Below are positions 37,757-47,198 of a stretch of 64,000 bases of DNA, piece by piece (within the stretch, counting starts at the first letter, position 1; each line of letters starts with the position of its first letter). Location: assembly GCF_014644295.1 (NCBI RefSeq), contig NZ_BMKK01000008.1, forward strand, positions 1 through 64,000. Reading direction: 5' to 3'. Under the pieces are notes generated by a model. That model made no database searches, was not told where the DNA came from, and saw only the letters and a program-made list of their open reading frames with translations. The DNA is from Emticicia aquatilis. GTDB lineage: Bacteria > Bacteroidota > Bacteroidia > Cytophagales > Spirosomataceae. The position numbers were made by a program, and so were the translations under genes.

Positions 37757-38515
37757 ATGAAAAGATTCCAAAATAAAGTAGCTATTGTAACGGGTGCAGC
37801 ATCGGGAATTGGGCGTGCAACGGCCATCAAATTTGCCGAAGAAGGAGCTAATGTTGTATTGGCAGATTTGGCTGAATTTGAGTCAGTGAAATCCGAAATC
37901 ACAAATCCGCAATCCCATATTTATTTAAAATGCAATATCGGTGAACGAGCAGACGTAGTAAATCTAATAGAAACCACCGTAAAAACCTTTGGCAGAATAG
38001 ATTATGCCGTAAATTGTGCGGGTATTGCAGGAAAAGTCTCCAAACCTGTGCATGAATACCCAGAAGAAGATTGGTTGAATCAAATTCAGATTAATCTTGT
38101 GGGCACTTGGTATTGCGTGAAATTTCAGTTGGAACAAATGATGAAACAAGGCGGTGGAAATATCGTTTGTGTTTCGTCGGCGGCAGGTTTAGTGGGGCAA
38201 CCCGAAAACTCGCCTTATGCGGCATCGAAACATGGCGTAAATGGCTTAGTGAAATCGGCAGCTATAGAATATGCCACTAAAAATATCAGAATAAACGCCA
38301 TTTGTCCAACCGCCATAGAGACGCCCATGATTATGCACGGTAGAAGAAAATTAGCCGAAAATCCCGAAGCACTACAACAAGCCATTAATTTCCAACGCAT
38401 GAAACGCATGGGGAAACCAGAAGAAGTAGCCGATGTGGCTCTTTGGCTTTGTTCCGACCAGTCGAGCTTCATCACTGGGCATTGCATGGCGGTTGATGGT
38501 GGGGCATTTGCTTAA
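37757..38515 (+). CDS. Short-chain dehydrogenase/reductase with repeat-derived segment
   Basis: A 252-residue classical SDR. NAD site VTGAASGIGRATAIKFAEEG with D at the end of the second strand (LADL), which favours NAD, then NCAGIAG, catalytic Ser in VSSAAG, YAASKHG and C-terminal CMAVDGGA. Residues 45-54 (KSEITNPQSH) are encoded by AAATCCGAAATC-type repeat sequence identical in kind to the intergenic A/C-rich arms, replacing the usual variable loop after the second strand. It forms an operon with the neighbouring SDR and Dabb genes. Confidence 0.9.
   Translation: MKRFQNKVAIVTGAASGIGRATAIKFAEEGANVVLADLAEFESVKSEITNPQSHIYLKCNIGERADVVNLIETTVKTFGRIDYAVNCAGIAGKVSKPVHEYPEEDWLNQIQINLVGTWYCVKFQLEQMMKQGGGNIVCVSSAAGLVGQPENSPYAASKHGVNGLVKSAAIEYATKNIRINAICPTAIETPMIMHGRRKLAENPEALQQAINFQRMKRMGKPEEVADVALWLCSDQSSFITGHCMAVDGGAFA
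37888..37919. repeat. AAATCCGAAATC-type repeat inside an SDR gene
   Basis: GAAATCCGAAATC, ACAAATCCG and CAATCCC follow each other in the coding sequence. They match the A/C-rich arms at 36869-36902 and 50527-50560 in sequence style and orientation. Read in frame as residues 45-54 of the SDR. Confidence 0.65.
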
Positions 38516-38539
38516 TAATATCAAACCAAAATTTAAACA

Positions 38540-38917
38540 ATGAAAAACCTCTTTTTTACAATCGTTATCTTGTTCATAGCCAATAGTTTCAATGCTAAGG
38601 CTCAAACAAAACCAACGAAGCTTTTCAAGCATATCGTTACGGTAACTTTCACCGAAAATGCTCCTCAAAACGAAATCGACGAAGTTGATAAATCATTTAA
38701 AGGTTTGGCAAAACTCAAAGTAGTGAAAGCCTACGAATGGGGAGTTGCACCCATTACCGACCGCAACAAAGAAAACAAACATACCTATGCTTTTACCTTT
38801 GCTTCACTGGATGATTTAGCAAAATATGCAGAGTCGCCCGAGCACCAAAAACACATCAAAGTAGGTGTTGCGATAACTAAAAAGGTTGAAGCTGTGCAGT
38901 ATTTTGTTGAGAAGTAA
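38540..38917 (+). CDS. Secreted Dabb (stress-responsive A/B barrel) protein
   Basis: A 125-residue protein with a signal peptide ending at NAKAQ (residue 21). The mature domain is Dabb: LFKHIVTVTFTENAPQNEID, VKAYEWGVAP and HTYAFTFASLDDLAKYAESP ending HQKHIKV. It shares the fold and similar motifs with the Tat-exported protein at 10276-10689. Export argues against a simple cytoplasmic cyclase role. Closed by a terminator hairpin. Confidence 0.82.
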   Translation: MKNLFFTIVILFIANSFNAKAQTKPTKLFKHIVTVTFTENAPQNEIDEVDKSFKGLAKLKVVKAYEWGVAPITDRNKENKHTYAFTFASLDDLAKYAESPEHQKHIKVGVAITKKVEAVQYFVEK

Positions 38918-38939
38918 TATACATGTGATAGCATTTTGT

Positions 38940-38980
38940 CACAAAACCACGATTTATATCTTTTTATTCGTGGTTTTGTG
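38940..38980 (+). terminator. Terminator after the Dabb gene
   Basis: Stem CACAAAACCACGA (38940-38952) with TCGTGGTTTTGTG (38968-38980), 15-nt loop with a T-rich right side. Confidence 0.6.
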
Positions 38981-39100
38981 GCACTTTTGTGTATAAACAA
39001 AATTCTGATTTGAAATTACTTTTAAACAAGACAGTGCAGGAGTCTTTTTATAAATGTTAGTTATATTTTTGAAATTAAAACGAAACATTCAACCTTAACG

Positions 39101-42100
39101 ATGAGAAAATACCTTTTACTAACCTCCCTTTTTATGCTGGTTTTGGGGCAATCTTTTGCCCAATTCAAACTACAAAAGCTCCAAGTCAATTATCAAACCA
39201 CTCCTTTGGGAACCGATTTGGTCAAACCTCAGTTTTCGTGGCAAATGGCTAACGCTGCTAATAGACGTGGTCAAGCTCAAGTTGCTTATCAGATAGAAGT
39301 GACCGATGAGCAAAATCGAGTAGTTTGGAACACCAAAAGAGTTGAATCTGACCTTTCTCATGCCATTCAGTATGCAGGAGAGGCTCTCAAACCAACTACT
39401 CGCTACCGCTGGAAACTAACAGTTTGGGATAATTTTAAGGCTTTTTCGGTCAATAATTCTTGGTTCGAGACGGGTTTCTTGAACACCAAAATTGATGCGT
39501 GGTCAGGTGCCAGTTGGATAGGTGGTAGCGGCGAAGATATTCCATTTTACTCGCATTATTTGTCGGTTTTCAAACTCCAATTTGATATTCAACTCGATAA
39601 AACCAGTAGTTCTACTAAAGCTTCGTTTGTATTGGGGGCAAACGATAGCCGTTTGATGAACAAAAACCTCAATTACATGGGGGTTGAGCGTAAGAAAAAT
39701 GAGAGTTATGTTGCACTCGAATTAGATATCTCTTCGCTTAATGCCGACACTTCCAGCCGTGCTAAATTAAGCATCTATCGAGTTGGCTATACTGCCGATG
39801 ATAAAGCAACTATTCCTTTCAAAACGCTATCTATTCCTCAAAATATCATTAATAACTCCAATAAATTTGATAAACATAGCATTTACACCGAATGTAATTT
39901 CGATTTATTTGAGTTTTTTGTTGATGGCTCCGATGATGCCCATAAATTAAAAGACCCCACAGCTCCTCCCGCAGGTCGTTTTGGCCCAAGAGGCGTTAAT
40001 CTAAACCCAGTAGGGAGCGGAAATAACTACATTAGTTTTCCGATGTTGGCCGATATTGGTTTCAAAACCGAAGCCAATCAAAGTGCTTATTTTTCAAATA
40101 TTCAAGTAAAAAACCTTCGTTATCCGAGTAATACTATTTTCTCCGAAAATCTATCGGCTGGGAAAAGTATTTTTAGCAATATCGGTATTGAAAATGGGGC
40201 ATACCGTGTTTCTGGTAATACGTTCATCACTACAAACCCAAGTCGAAATGCCACGCCAATGCTCCGAAATGTATTTAAAACCGAAGCAAAAGCCATCAAA
40301 AAAGCACGTTTGTATGTAACGGTAAGAGGTATTTATGAAATGTATCTGAATGGACAACGCATCAGCAACGAATATTTCAATCCTGGGCTTACGCAATACA
40401 ACAAAAACCACATGTATCAGACCTACGATATTACTTCTTCACTCAAAAACGGTCAATCCAATGCCATTGGAGCTTGGTTGAGTGAAGGTTGGTGGAGCGG
40501 AAATATTACATATAGCGGTGAAAGTTGGAATTGGTTCGGCGACCGCCAATCGCTTCTGGCAAAAATGGTGATTACTTATGCCGATGGCTCGGAACAAATC
40601 GTTACGTCGAATGATAAAGACTGGAAAATTTATACCGATGGACCAATCAGGATTGGGTCGTTTTTTCAGGGAGAAGTTTATGATGCCACCAAAGAAGATG
40701 TCATCAAAGGCTGGACAACTGCTACTTATGATGATAAATTGTGGAAAAAAGCCGTAGAAGTTCCACTCGAAGGTACAGCTGTAGTAGGCGATGTTAGATA
40801 TTCGGGAAGATATTCTGCGTCATTACCCTACAATGATTTCAAACTTGTTGGTCAAATGGGCGATAATGCCAGTATCGTGAAAACACTCAATGCCCTTAAT
40901 GTAGAGGAAGTTCGTCCGAAAGTTTTTGTTTATGATATGGGGCAAAATATGGTTGGATTTCCTCAAATCAAGATTAAAAATGGTAAAAAAGGGCAAGTTG
41001 TCAATATCCGTTATGCCGAAATTAAATACCCGAATCTGCCTGATTATAAAGGAAATGAAGGAATGGTCATGATGGAAAATATCCGAGCTGCCCTCACGCA
41101 AGACCAGTACATTTTAAAAGGTGGCGATGAAGTAATTCAGCCACGATTTACGTTTCACGGTTATCGTTATTTAGAAATTAAGGGCGTCGAGCAAGTTATT
41201 CCAGCGGCTGATGTTAAAGGCTTAGTAATCAGTTCGATAAGTGAATTGGCATCTTTCTACGAAACCAATAATGCACTCGTAAACAAACTTTGGCAAAATA
41301 TTACTTGGTCGCTTCGCAGTAATTTCCTTTCGATTCCGACCGATACGCCCGCCCGTAATGAGCGTATGGGTTGGAGTGGCGATATTTCGGTTTTTTCAAA
41401 AAGTGCCACTTACCTGACCGATGCCAATTTATTTTTGAGAAGACATCTTTTGGCCATGCGAGACATTCAACCAGAAAGTGGTCGTTTTACTGATGTTGCT
41501 CCAGTTGGTGGTGGCTTCGGTGGCACACTTTGGGGAAGTGCAGGAATTGTGGTTGCGTGGGAAACGTATCGCCAATACGGTGATATTCAGTTATTGGCCG
41601 AGCATTTCGATGCCATGAAAAAATACATCAATTACTTGGAAACCAAAGTTGACAAATCAAACGGAATTTTAAACGAAGGCCCGTTGGGAGATTGGTTGAG
41701 TCCAGAAGGGAATAAAAATGATAATACTGAGTTTTGGATGGCATATTTTGCTTACGATTTAGACATTATGAGCCAAATGGCAACAGCTTTGGGCAAAACC
41801 GAAGAGGCTAAGAGTTTGAAAAACAGAAGCGAGGAAATAAAGAAAACCTTCAACGAAATTTATGTTGATAAAGCCACTCATCGAACTATTAAATCGGGAG
41901 TAAAAACTGGATTTATGGGGCCACCAAATGCCCAAGAAGCAGCGTCAAAATCTGATAAAGGGCAATTAGTTGATACTCAAGCATCGTATGCTATTCCATT
42001 GGCTTTGGGTACTTTCAATACTGAAAACAAGGCTTTTGCTATTAAGTTTTTAAACGAAGCCATTGCTCGTAAAAATAAAGATGATGGCGGTATCGAACGC

Positions 42101-42685
42101 CCCGAAAATTCATTGATGACTGGTTTTATCGGAACAGCTTCAATTTCAGAAGCACTTTCTGAAAACGGTAGCAACTATTTAGCCTATAAACTATTGGTCA
42201 ATAAGCAATATCCATCGTGGTTATATTCGGTCGTAAATGGAGCAACTTCTATTTGGGAAAGGCTCAATTCTTACACCGTAGAAAATGGTTTTGGTGGAAA
42301 TAACTCAATGAATTCATTTAATCACTATTCGTTTGGAGCGGTGGCTTCGTGGATGTATAATTATTCGTTGGGTATTCAACGCCATCCGCAAAAGACTGGT
42401 TTCAAGGAATTTATTCTAAAACCAACCCCAGACCCAAGCGGACAAATCACATTTGCCAAAGGGTATTATGATTCGATGTATGGCAGAATCAGCAGCGAGT
42501 GGAAAAATGAAGGAGGAAAAATAACTTATAAGTTTACTGTGCCTGCCAATACATCGGCTACCTTGTATTTGCCTGCTAACAAGCAAATTACAGAATCGGG
42601 CAAAACTGTAAAAACTGATAAAACTGAAGGAGATAAAGTATTAATTACTTTAACTTCGGGAAGTTATGTTTTTGAGGTGAAGTAA
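39101..42685 (+). CDS. Secreted alpha-L-rhamnosidase (GH78)
   Basis: A 1194-residue secreted glycosidase, signal peptide ending near GQSFAQ (residue 21). Order: Ig-like N-terminal domain (about 25-125), an inserted beta sandwich, the Bac_rhamnosid_N domain (about 400-570, TVRGIYEMYLNGQRISNEYF), the (alpha/alpha)6 catalytic barrel (about 710-1075) and a C-terminal beta domain (VPANTSATLYLPAN). The catalytic motif DTPARNERMGWSGD holds D748, E754 and D761. It removes terminal L-rhamnose from glycosides such as plant flavonoid rhamnosides or from pectic or ulvan-like chains. It has its own upstream space of 183 bp and a terminator. Confidence 0.93.
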   Translation: MRKYLLLTSLFMLVLGQSFAQFKLQKLQVNYQTTPLGTDLVKPQFSWQMANAANRRGQAQVAYQIEVTDEQNRVVWNTKRVESDLSHAIQYAGEALKPTTRYRWKLTVWDNFKAFSVNNSWFETGFLNTKIDAWSGASWIGGSGEDIPFYSHYLSVFKLQFDIQLDKTSSSTKASFVLGANDSRLMNKNLNYMGVERKKNESYVALELDISSLNADTSSRAKLSIYRVGYTADDKATIPFKTLSIPQNIINNSNKFDKHSIYTECNFDLFEFFVDGSDDAHKLKDPTAPPAGRFGPRGVNLNPVGSGNNYISFPMLADIGFKTEANQSAYFSNIQVKNLRYPSNTIFSENLSAGKSIFSNIGIENGAYRVSGNTFITTNPSRNATPMLRNVFKTEAKAIKKARLYVTVRGIYEMYLNGQRISNEYFNPGLTQYNKNHMYQTYDITSSLKNGQSNAIGAWLSEGWWSGNITYSGESWNWFGDRQSLLAKMVITYADGSEQIVTSNDKDWKIYTDGPIRIGSFFQGEVYDATKEDVIKGWTTATYDDKLWKKAVEVPLEGTAVVGDVRYSGRYSASLPYNDFKLVGQMGDNASIVKTLNALNVEEVRPKVFVYDMGQNMVGFPQIKIKNGKKGQVVNIRYAEIKYPNLPDYKGNEGMVMMENIRAALTQDQYILKGGDEVIQPRFTFHGYRYLEIKGVEQVIPAADVKGLVISSISELASFYETNNALVNKLWQNITWSLRSNFLSIPTDTPARNERMGWSGDISVFSKSATYLTDANLFLRRHLLAMRDIQPESGRFTDVAPVGGGFGGTLWGSAGIVVAWETYRQYGDIQLLAEHFDAMKKYINYLETKVDKSNGILNEGPLGDWLSPEGNKNDNTEFWMAYFAYDLDIMSQMATALGKTEEAKSLKNRSEEIKKTFNEIYVDKATHRTIKSGVKTGFMGPPNAQEAASKSDKGQLVDTQASYAIPLALGTFNTENKAFAIKFLNEAIARKNKDDGGIERPENSLMTGFIGTASISEALSENGSNYLAYKLLVNKQYPSWLYSVVNGATSIWERLNSYTVENGFGGNNSMNSFNHYSFGAVASWMYNYSLGIQRHPQKTGFKEFILKPTPDPSGQITFAKGYYDSMYGRISSEWKNEGGKITYKFTVPANTSATLYLPANKQITESGKTVKTDKTEGDKVLITLTSGSYVFEVK

Positions 42686-42711
42686 GAAGTAAATAATCTT
42701 AATTATCAATT

Positions 42712-42738
42712 AAAGGCCATCTATCAAGGTGGCCTTTG
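42712..42738 (+). terminator. Terminator after the rhamnosidase gene
   Basis: Stem AAAGGCCATCT (42712-42722) with AGGTGGCCTTT (42727-42737), 4-nt loop, one wobble pair, then a T-rich tail. The rest of the 272-bp spacer to 42958 shows only a putative -7 box, TAAATTTG at 42834-42841. Confidence 0.6.
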
Positions 42739-42957
42739 TTGTTTGGTAGAATAAATGTTTTATTTAGTCGATAGATATTAGTGAATAGTGAGAAGTACAC
42801 CAAAAATTAATAAAAAAAGTGACTTTATTTATATAAATTTGGAATCTTGAATGTAAGATTTACTGATGTGAAATTTCGTAAGATAATCTCACTAACGCTT
42901 TTGAAACTTTGCGTTTAAAGTAGCATACTAAATAACCCCATTTTGACTCAACCTTTT

Positions 42958-45639
42958 ATGAAAATTATTAAAGTATTTCTGTTACTTTTCTTTTTCGGTA
43001 TCATTCAGCTTAAAGCCCAAATTCGATTACCAAAACTCATTTCTGATAATATTGTTTTGCAGCGAGACCAACCCATAAAGGTTTGGGGTTGGGCTTCTCC
43101 AAAAGAGAAAATATCGCTCACTTTCAATAAAAAAGATTACAAAACTACTACCAATGATGATGGTAAATGGGAAATTCAGCTTCCTGCACAACTCGCAGGA
43201 AGTGGTTTTGATATGCTACTGAAAGGTAAAAACGAAATCACTATTAAAAACATAGCTTTTGGCGATGTATGGCTTTGTAGTGGACAGAGCAATATGGTAA
43301 TTCCGATGGAACGAGTGAAAGAAAAATACCCCGATGATATTGCCTCGGCTAATTATCCTGATATTCGTAATTTCTTCGTGCAGACACTCACCGATTTGAA
43401 TGCTCCCAAAGATGATTTACCGCAAGGGGAGTGGAAAACGGCAAATCCGAAGGATATTCTTACGTTCGGAGCGGTTTCTTACTTTTTTGCCCGTGAAATT
43501 TATGAAAAATACAAAGTGCCAATTGGCATCATCAATAGCTCGGTTGGAGGTACTCCAATCGAAGCTTGGATAAGTGAAGGCGGCTATAAAAACTTTGCCG
43601 ATATTCAGAAAACCATTGCCAAAAATAAAGACACAGCATATATAAACTCGCTTAATCGCCGTCCTGCTGTTTCGTCAAACAAGCCAATTCTCCGAGATTT
43701 AGGAATGATTGAACACTGGGAAAGTGCTGATTATCAGCCAAAAGGTTGGCGAAATATAAATATCCCAGGTTTTTGGGAAGACCAAGGATTGAAAGATTTG
43801 AACGGCGTAGTTTGGTTTAGACGAGAGTTTGAAGTTCCGCAAAGTTGGCTTGGTAAAGCTATCAAGCTTTATATGGGACGAATTGTTGATGCCGATGAAA
43901 TGTATGTAAATGGGAAAAAAATCGGAAATATCACCTATCAATATCCTCCACGACGATACGAAATTCCTGCCGATTTATTGAAAGCAGGAAAAAATACCTT
44001 TGTTATCAGAGTAACCAATACTGCTGGCAAGGGCGGATTCGTACCCGATAAGCCTTACTTCATGACAAGCAATGGTGAGCAAATAGACCTAAAAGGCACA
44101 TGGCAATATAAAGTAGGAGAGGTGTATCAACCAACAAATGCAGGTGCTTCGGGTAATGGCGGAATTGTATTTCAAAATCAGCCAACAGCTTTATTCAATG
44201 CCATGATTGCTCCAGTTTTGCCAATGAAAATCAAAGGTTTTGTATGGTATCAAGGCGAAAGCAATGTTGGTAGTCCAGAAGCTTATGATACTTTTATGCC
44301 CGCTTTGATTAACGACTGGCGAAGCCTCTGGCATGATGCAAATTTGCCATTTTTTGTGGTACAGTTGGCGAATTTTCAAGAGGTAAACTATACACCTACC
44401 GAAAGCAATATTGCCCGACTTCGAGAAGGACAAAATCAAGCACTAAAATTGCCCAATACTGCCGTAACAGTTACGATAGATTTGGGCGAGTGGAATGATA
44501 TTCATCCACTTAACAAAAAAGATATTGGTAAACGTTTGGCTCTTTCGGCCAGAAATTTGGCTTACAACGAAAAATCAGTCGTTTTTTCGGGGCCAACACT
44601 CAAATCTCAAAGTATCGAAAACGATAAGATAATACTGAGCTTTGATAATGTAGCTGAGGGAATCACATCAAAAGACGGTGAAGATTTACGTTGGTTTGCG
44701 ATTGCTGATTACGATAAAAAATTCGTTTGGGCTAAGACTCGTATCGTTGGAAAAGACAAAATCGAATTATGGAATGAAAGCGTCAAAACACCAAAATATG
44801 TGCGATATGCGTGGCAAGATAATCCCGAAGATGTAAACTTCTATAATTCGACCAATCTTCCTGCGTCGCCATTCAGAACCGACGCCGAAAACCTTGATGA
44901 AACCAAAGCATGGAAAGGGAAAAAATGTGCCGTTGTACTGACTTACGATGATGCCCTTAATGTGCATCTGGATAATGTCATTCCTGCTTTAGATTCTTTG
45001 AGTTTGAAAGGAACTTTCTATCTGACGGCCTCATCAGATGCAGGTTCAAAACGTATCAATCATTGGCGAAAAGCCGCTTTGAATGGTCACGAACTGGGAA
45101 ATCATACACTCTATCATCCATGCGATGCGACATTACCAGGTATGAGTTGGGTAAAACCCGAATACGATTTAAGTAAATATAGTTTGAAACGAATGCAAGA
45201 TGAGGTTAGAATGTGTAATGCTTACCTAAAATCAATTGATGGCAAAGACAAACGCACTTTTGCTTTTACCTGCGGACACAAAAAGGTGATTGAAGGTGAA
45301 TTTATGCAAAGTCTTGCCAATGATTTTGTAGCAGCAAGGGCTGTTAGGTCAGAAATGCACAATTTAGAAGAGCAGAACTTATTAGATGTTGATTGTTATA
45401 GCATGGAGGGAACTACTGCTGAGCAGATGATAGCATTGGTGAAACAAGCTCAAGTTTCAGGTAAATTACTCGTTTTTTTGTTTCATGGTGTAGGAGGGGA
45501 GCATGGCCTAAATGTAGCAAAAGAAGAACACAGCAAATTGTTACATTATCTGAAAGAAAACGAAAAAGAAATTTATATAGATACTATGCTGAATGTGGCC
45601 GAGCATATCAAAGCCATCAAGACTAAAACTCAACCTTAA
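42958..45639 (+). CDS. Sialate O-acetylesterase-type esterase fused to a polysaccharide deacetylase
   Basis: An 893-residue secreted fusion with signal peptide ending LKAQ. The N-terminal two thirds is an SGNH/SIAE-type carbohydrate acetylesterase: DVWLCSGQSNM with the nucleophile S111, a GH2-like beta insert (about 250-390, VVWFRREFEVP), then GFVWYQGESNV and IHPLNKKDIGKRL with the catalytic His. Residues about 655-890 form a NodB-type deacetylase: TYDDA with D664/D665, and HELGNHTLYH with H716 and H720 as metal ligands. The start at 42958 gives a proper signal peptide; an earlier TTG at 42943 is less likely. It precedes the CE15 gene by 3 bp. Confidence 0.88.
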   Translation: MKIIKVFLLLFFFGIIQLKAQIRLPKLISDNIVLQRDQPIKVWGWASPKEKISLTFNKKDYKTTTNDDGKWEIQLPAQLAGSGFDMLLKGKNEITIKNIAFGDVWLCSGQSNMVIPMERVKEKYPDDIASANYPDIRNFFVQTLTDLNAPKDDLPQGEWKTANPKDILTFGAVSYFFAREIYEKYKVPIGIINSSVGGTPIEAWISEGGYKNFADIQKTIAKNKDTAYINSLNRRPAVSSNKPILRDLGMIEHWESADYQPKGWRNINIPGFWEDQGLKDLNGVVWFRREFEVPQSWLGKAIKLYMGRIVDADEMYVNGKKIGNITYQYPPRRYEIPADLLKAGKNTFVIRVTNTAGKGGFVPDKPYFMTSNGEQIDLKGTWQYKVGEVYQPTNAGASGNGGIVFQNQPTALFNAMIAPVLPMKIKGFVWYQGESNVGSPEAYDTFMPALINDWRSLWHDANLPFFVVQLANFQEVNYTPTESNIARLREGQNQALKLPNTAVTVTIDLGEWNDIHPLNKKDIGKRLALSARNLAYNEKSVVFSGPTLKSQSIENDKIILSFDNVAEGITSKDGEDLRWFAIADYDKKFVWAKTRIVGKDKIELWNESVKTPKYVRYAWQDNPEDVNFYNSTNLPASPFRTDAENLDETKAWKGKKCAVVLTYDDALNVHLDNVIPALDSLSLKGTFYLTASSDAGSKRINHWRKAALNGHELGNHTLYHPCDATLPGMSWVKPEYDLSKYSLKRMQDEVRMCNAYLKSIDGKDKRTFAFTCGHKKVIEGEFMQSLANDFVAARAVRSEMHNLEEQNLLDVDCYSMEGTTAEQMIALVKQAQVSGKLLVFLFHGVGGEHGLNVAKEEHSKLLHYLKENEKEIYIDTMLNVAEHIKAIKTKTQP

Positions 45640-45642
45640 ACC

Positions 45643-47013
45643 ATGAAAGCAATCAAACGTATAATTTTATTGAGTAGTATTAGCCTTTCGAGTTTTGCAC
45701 AATTTGGTCTTACTCCTGCTCAACGAGATAGCATAAATAAACTAACCAGCGAAGACTATAATAATATGGTCGAGCAGCTGGGTATTGACCGTTCACTCAT
45801 TCGTAGAGGCCCTTCGGGCAATCCAAACGATGCCAATGCCGCCAATAGTTCGGAAGAAAAAGTAAATAAATACACTTTACCAGACCCATTAATGCTAAAA
45901 AATGGTCAAAAAGTAAAGAATGTAAAAGACTGGACAGAAAAACGCCGCCCCGAGTTAGTGACAGATTTTGAAAACGAAATCTATGGCCGATTGCCACAAA
46001 ATCTACCAGCCGTAAATTGGCAAGTAATTTCTGTAAAAGATACTTTAGTGGGTAATCAAGCCATTACACAAAAAATATTAAAAGGAATTGTCGATAACTC
46101 ATCTTATCCAGCCATAAAAGTTGAAATAAATTTATTACTGGCAACTCCTGCCAAAGCTCCCAAGCCTGTACCAGTAGTAATGGAATTTGGTTTTATACGT
46201 TCGCCATTTAATGCTGGCTCAATTAAACCAATTGGTTTAGGTTCGTCGGGTGAGCCTACTTGGCAAGAGCAACTTATTTCACGGGGTTGGGGATATGCCA
46301 TTATTGAGCCAAGTAGTATTCAGGCTGATAATGGAGCTGGTCTTACGAAGGGAATCATCGGTTTGGTAAACAAAGGTGGGCGTCGAAAACCCGACGATTG
46401 GGGAGCATTACGTGCTTGGGCTTGGGGGGCAAGTCGTGCCATTGATTATTTTGAATCAGACAAAGATGTTGACGCCAAACGTTTGGCAATCGAAGGGCTT
46501 TCACGCTACGGAAAAGCTGCCCTTGTATCCATGGCATTTGAGCCTCGTTTTTCATTAGGTTTTATAGGTTCATCGGGTGCAGGTGGAGCAAAAATCCTTC
46601 GCAGAGTTTTTGGCGAACAAGTCGAAAACTTAGCATCTTCTGGCGAATATCATTGGTTTGCAGGCAATTTTATTAAATATACCAGTAAACTAACACCCAA
46701 CGACCTTCCAGTTGATGCCCACGAATTAGTGGCTTTATGTGCTCCACGACCAGTTTTTATAAGCTCAGGTTCACCCCAAGTAGAAGGCCAATGGGTAGAT
46801 GCAAAAGGAATGTTTTTGGGGGCAGCTCATGCAAGTTCTGTGTATATTTTACATGGGAAAAAAGGTTTAGGAACTATGGAGTTTCCTAAACTGGGAATGG
46901 CCTTAACCGATGGAGAAATTGCATTCCGCCAACACGCAGGTGGACATAGTACAGGCCCAAACTGGAGTACTTGGATTGGATGGGCGTGTAAATATTGGAG
47001 CGATTGTAAGTGA
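45643..47013 (+). CDS. CE15-type glucuronoyl esterase
   Basis: A 456-residue secreted alpha/beta hydrolase, signal peptide ending LSSFAQ (residue 20). It follows the CE15 family: GALRAWAWGASRAIDYFE, the nucleophile motif EGLSRYGKAALV with S287, APRPVFISSGSPQVEGQW, and the late RQHAGGHSTGPNW with the catalytic His at about 431 or 435. Such enzymes cut esters between lignin alcohols and (4-O-methyl)glucuronate of xylan. It is translationally close (3 bp) to the acetylesterase/deacetylase fusion, so both are likely one transcript aimed at decorated plant polymer. Confidence 0.87.
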   Translation: MKAIKRIILLSSISLSSFAQFGLTPAQRDSINKLTSEDYNNMVEQLGIDRSLIRRGPSGNPNDANAANSSEEKVNKYTLPDPLMLKNGQKVKNVKDWTEKRRPELVTDFENEIYGRLPQNLPAVNWQVISVKDTLVGNQAITQKILKGIVDNSSYPAIKVEINLLLATPAKAPKPVPVVMEFGFIRSPFNAGSIKPIGLGSSGEPTWQEQLISRGWGYAIIEPSSIQADNGAGLTKGIIGLVNKGGRRKPDDWGALRAWAWGASRAIDYFESDKDVDAKRLAIEGLSRYGKAALVSMAFEPRFSLGFIGSSGAGGAKILRRVFGEQVENLASSGEYHWFAGNFIKYTSKLTPNDLPVDAHELVALCAPRPVFISSGSPQVEGQWVDAKGMFLGAAHASSVYILHGKKGLGTMEFPKLGMALTDGEIAFRQHAGGHSTGPNWSTWIGWACKYWSDCK

Positions 47014-47198
47014 GTTTTTTATTTTTTAAAATATTACTATTCGTCAACACTGATATTAAATTTATTTCATAATTACAGATATTAGACCATAACTTTTTAG
47101 TAGTTTAGCGAAGTAAAAAGAGCTAAGAAAATAATGAGGTTTAATCTCAGCAATACCATCAATTAAGCTCAAATATTCAATCCTATAAAATTTAAACA

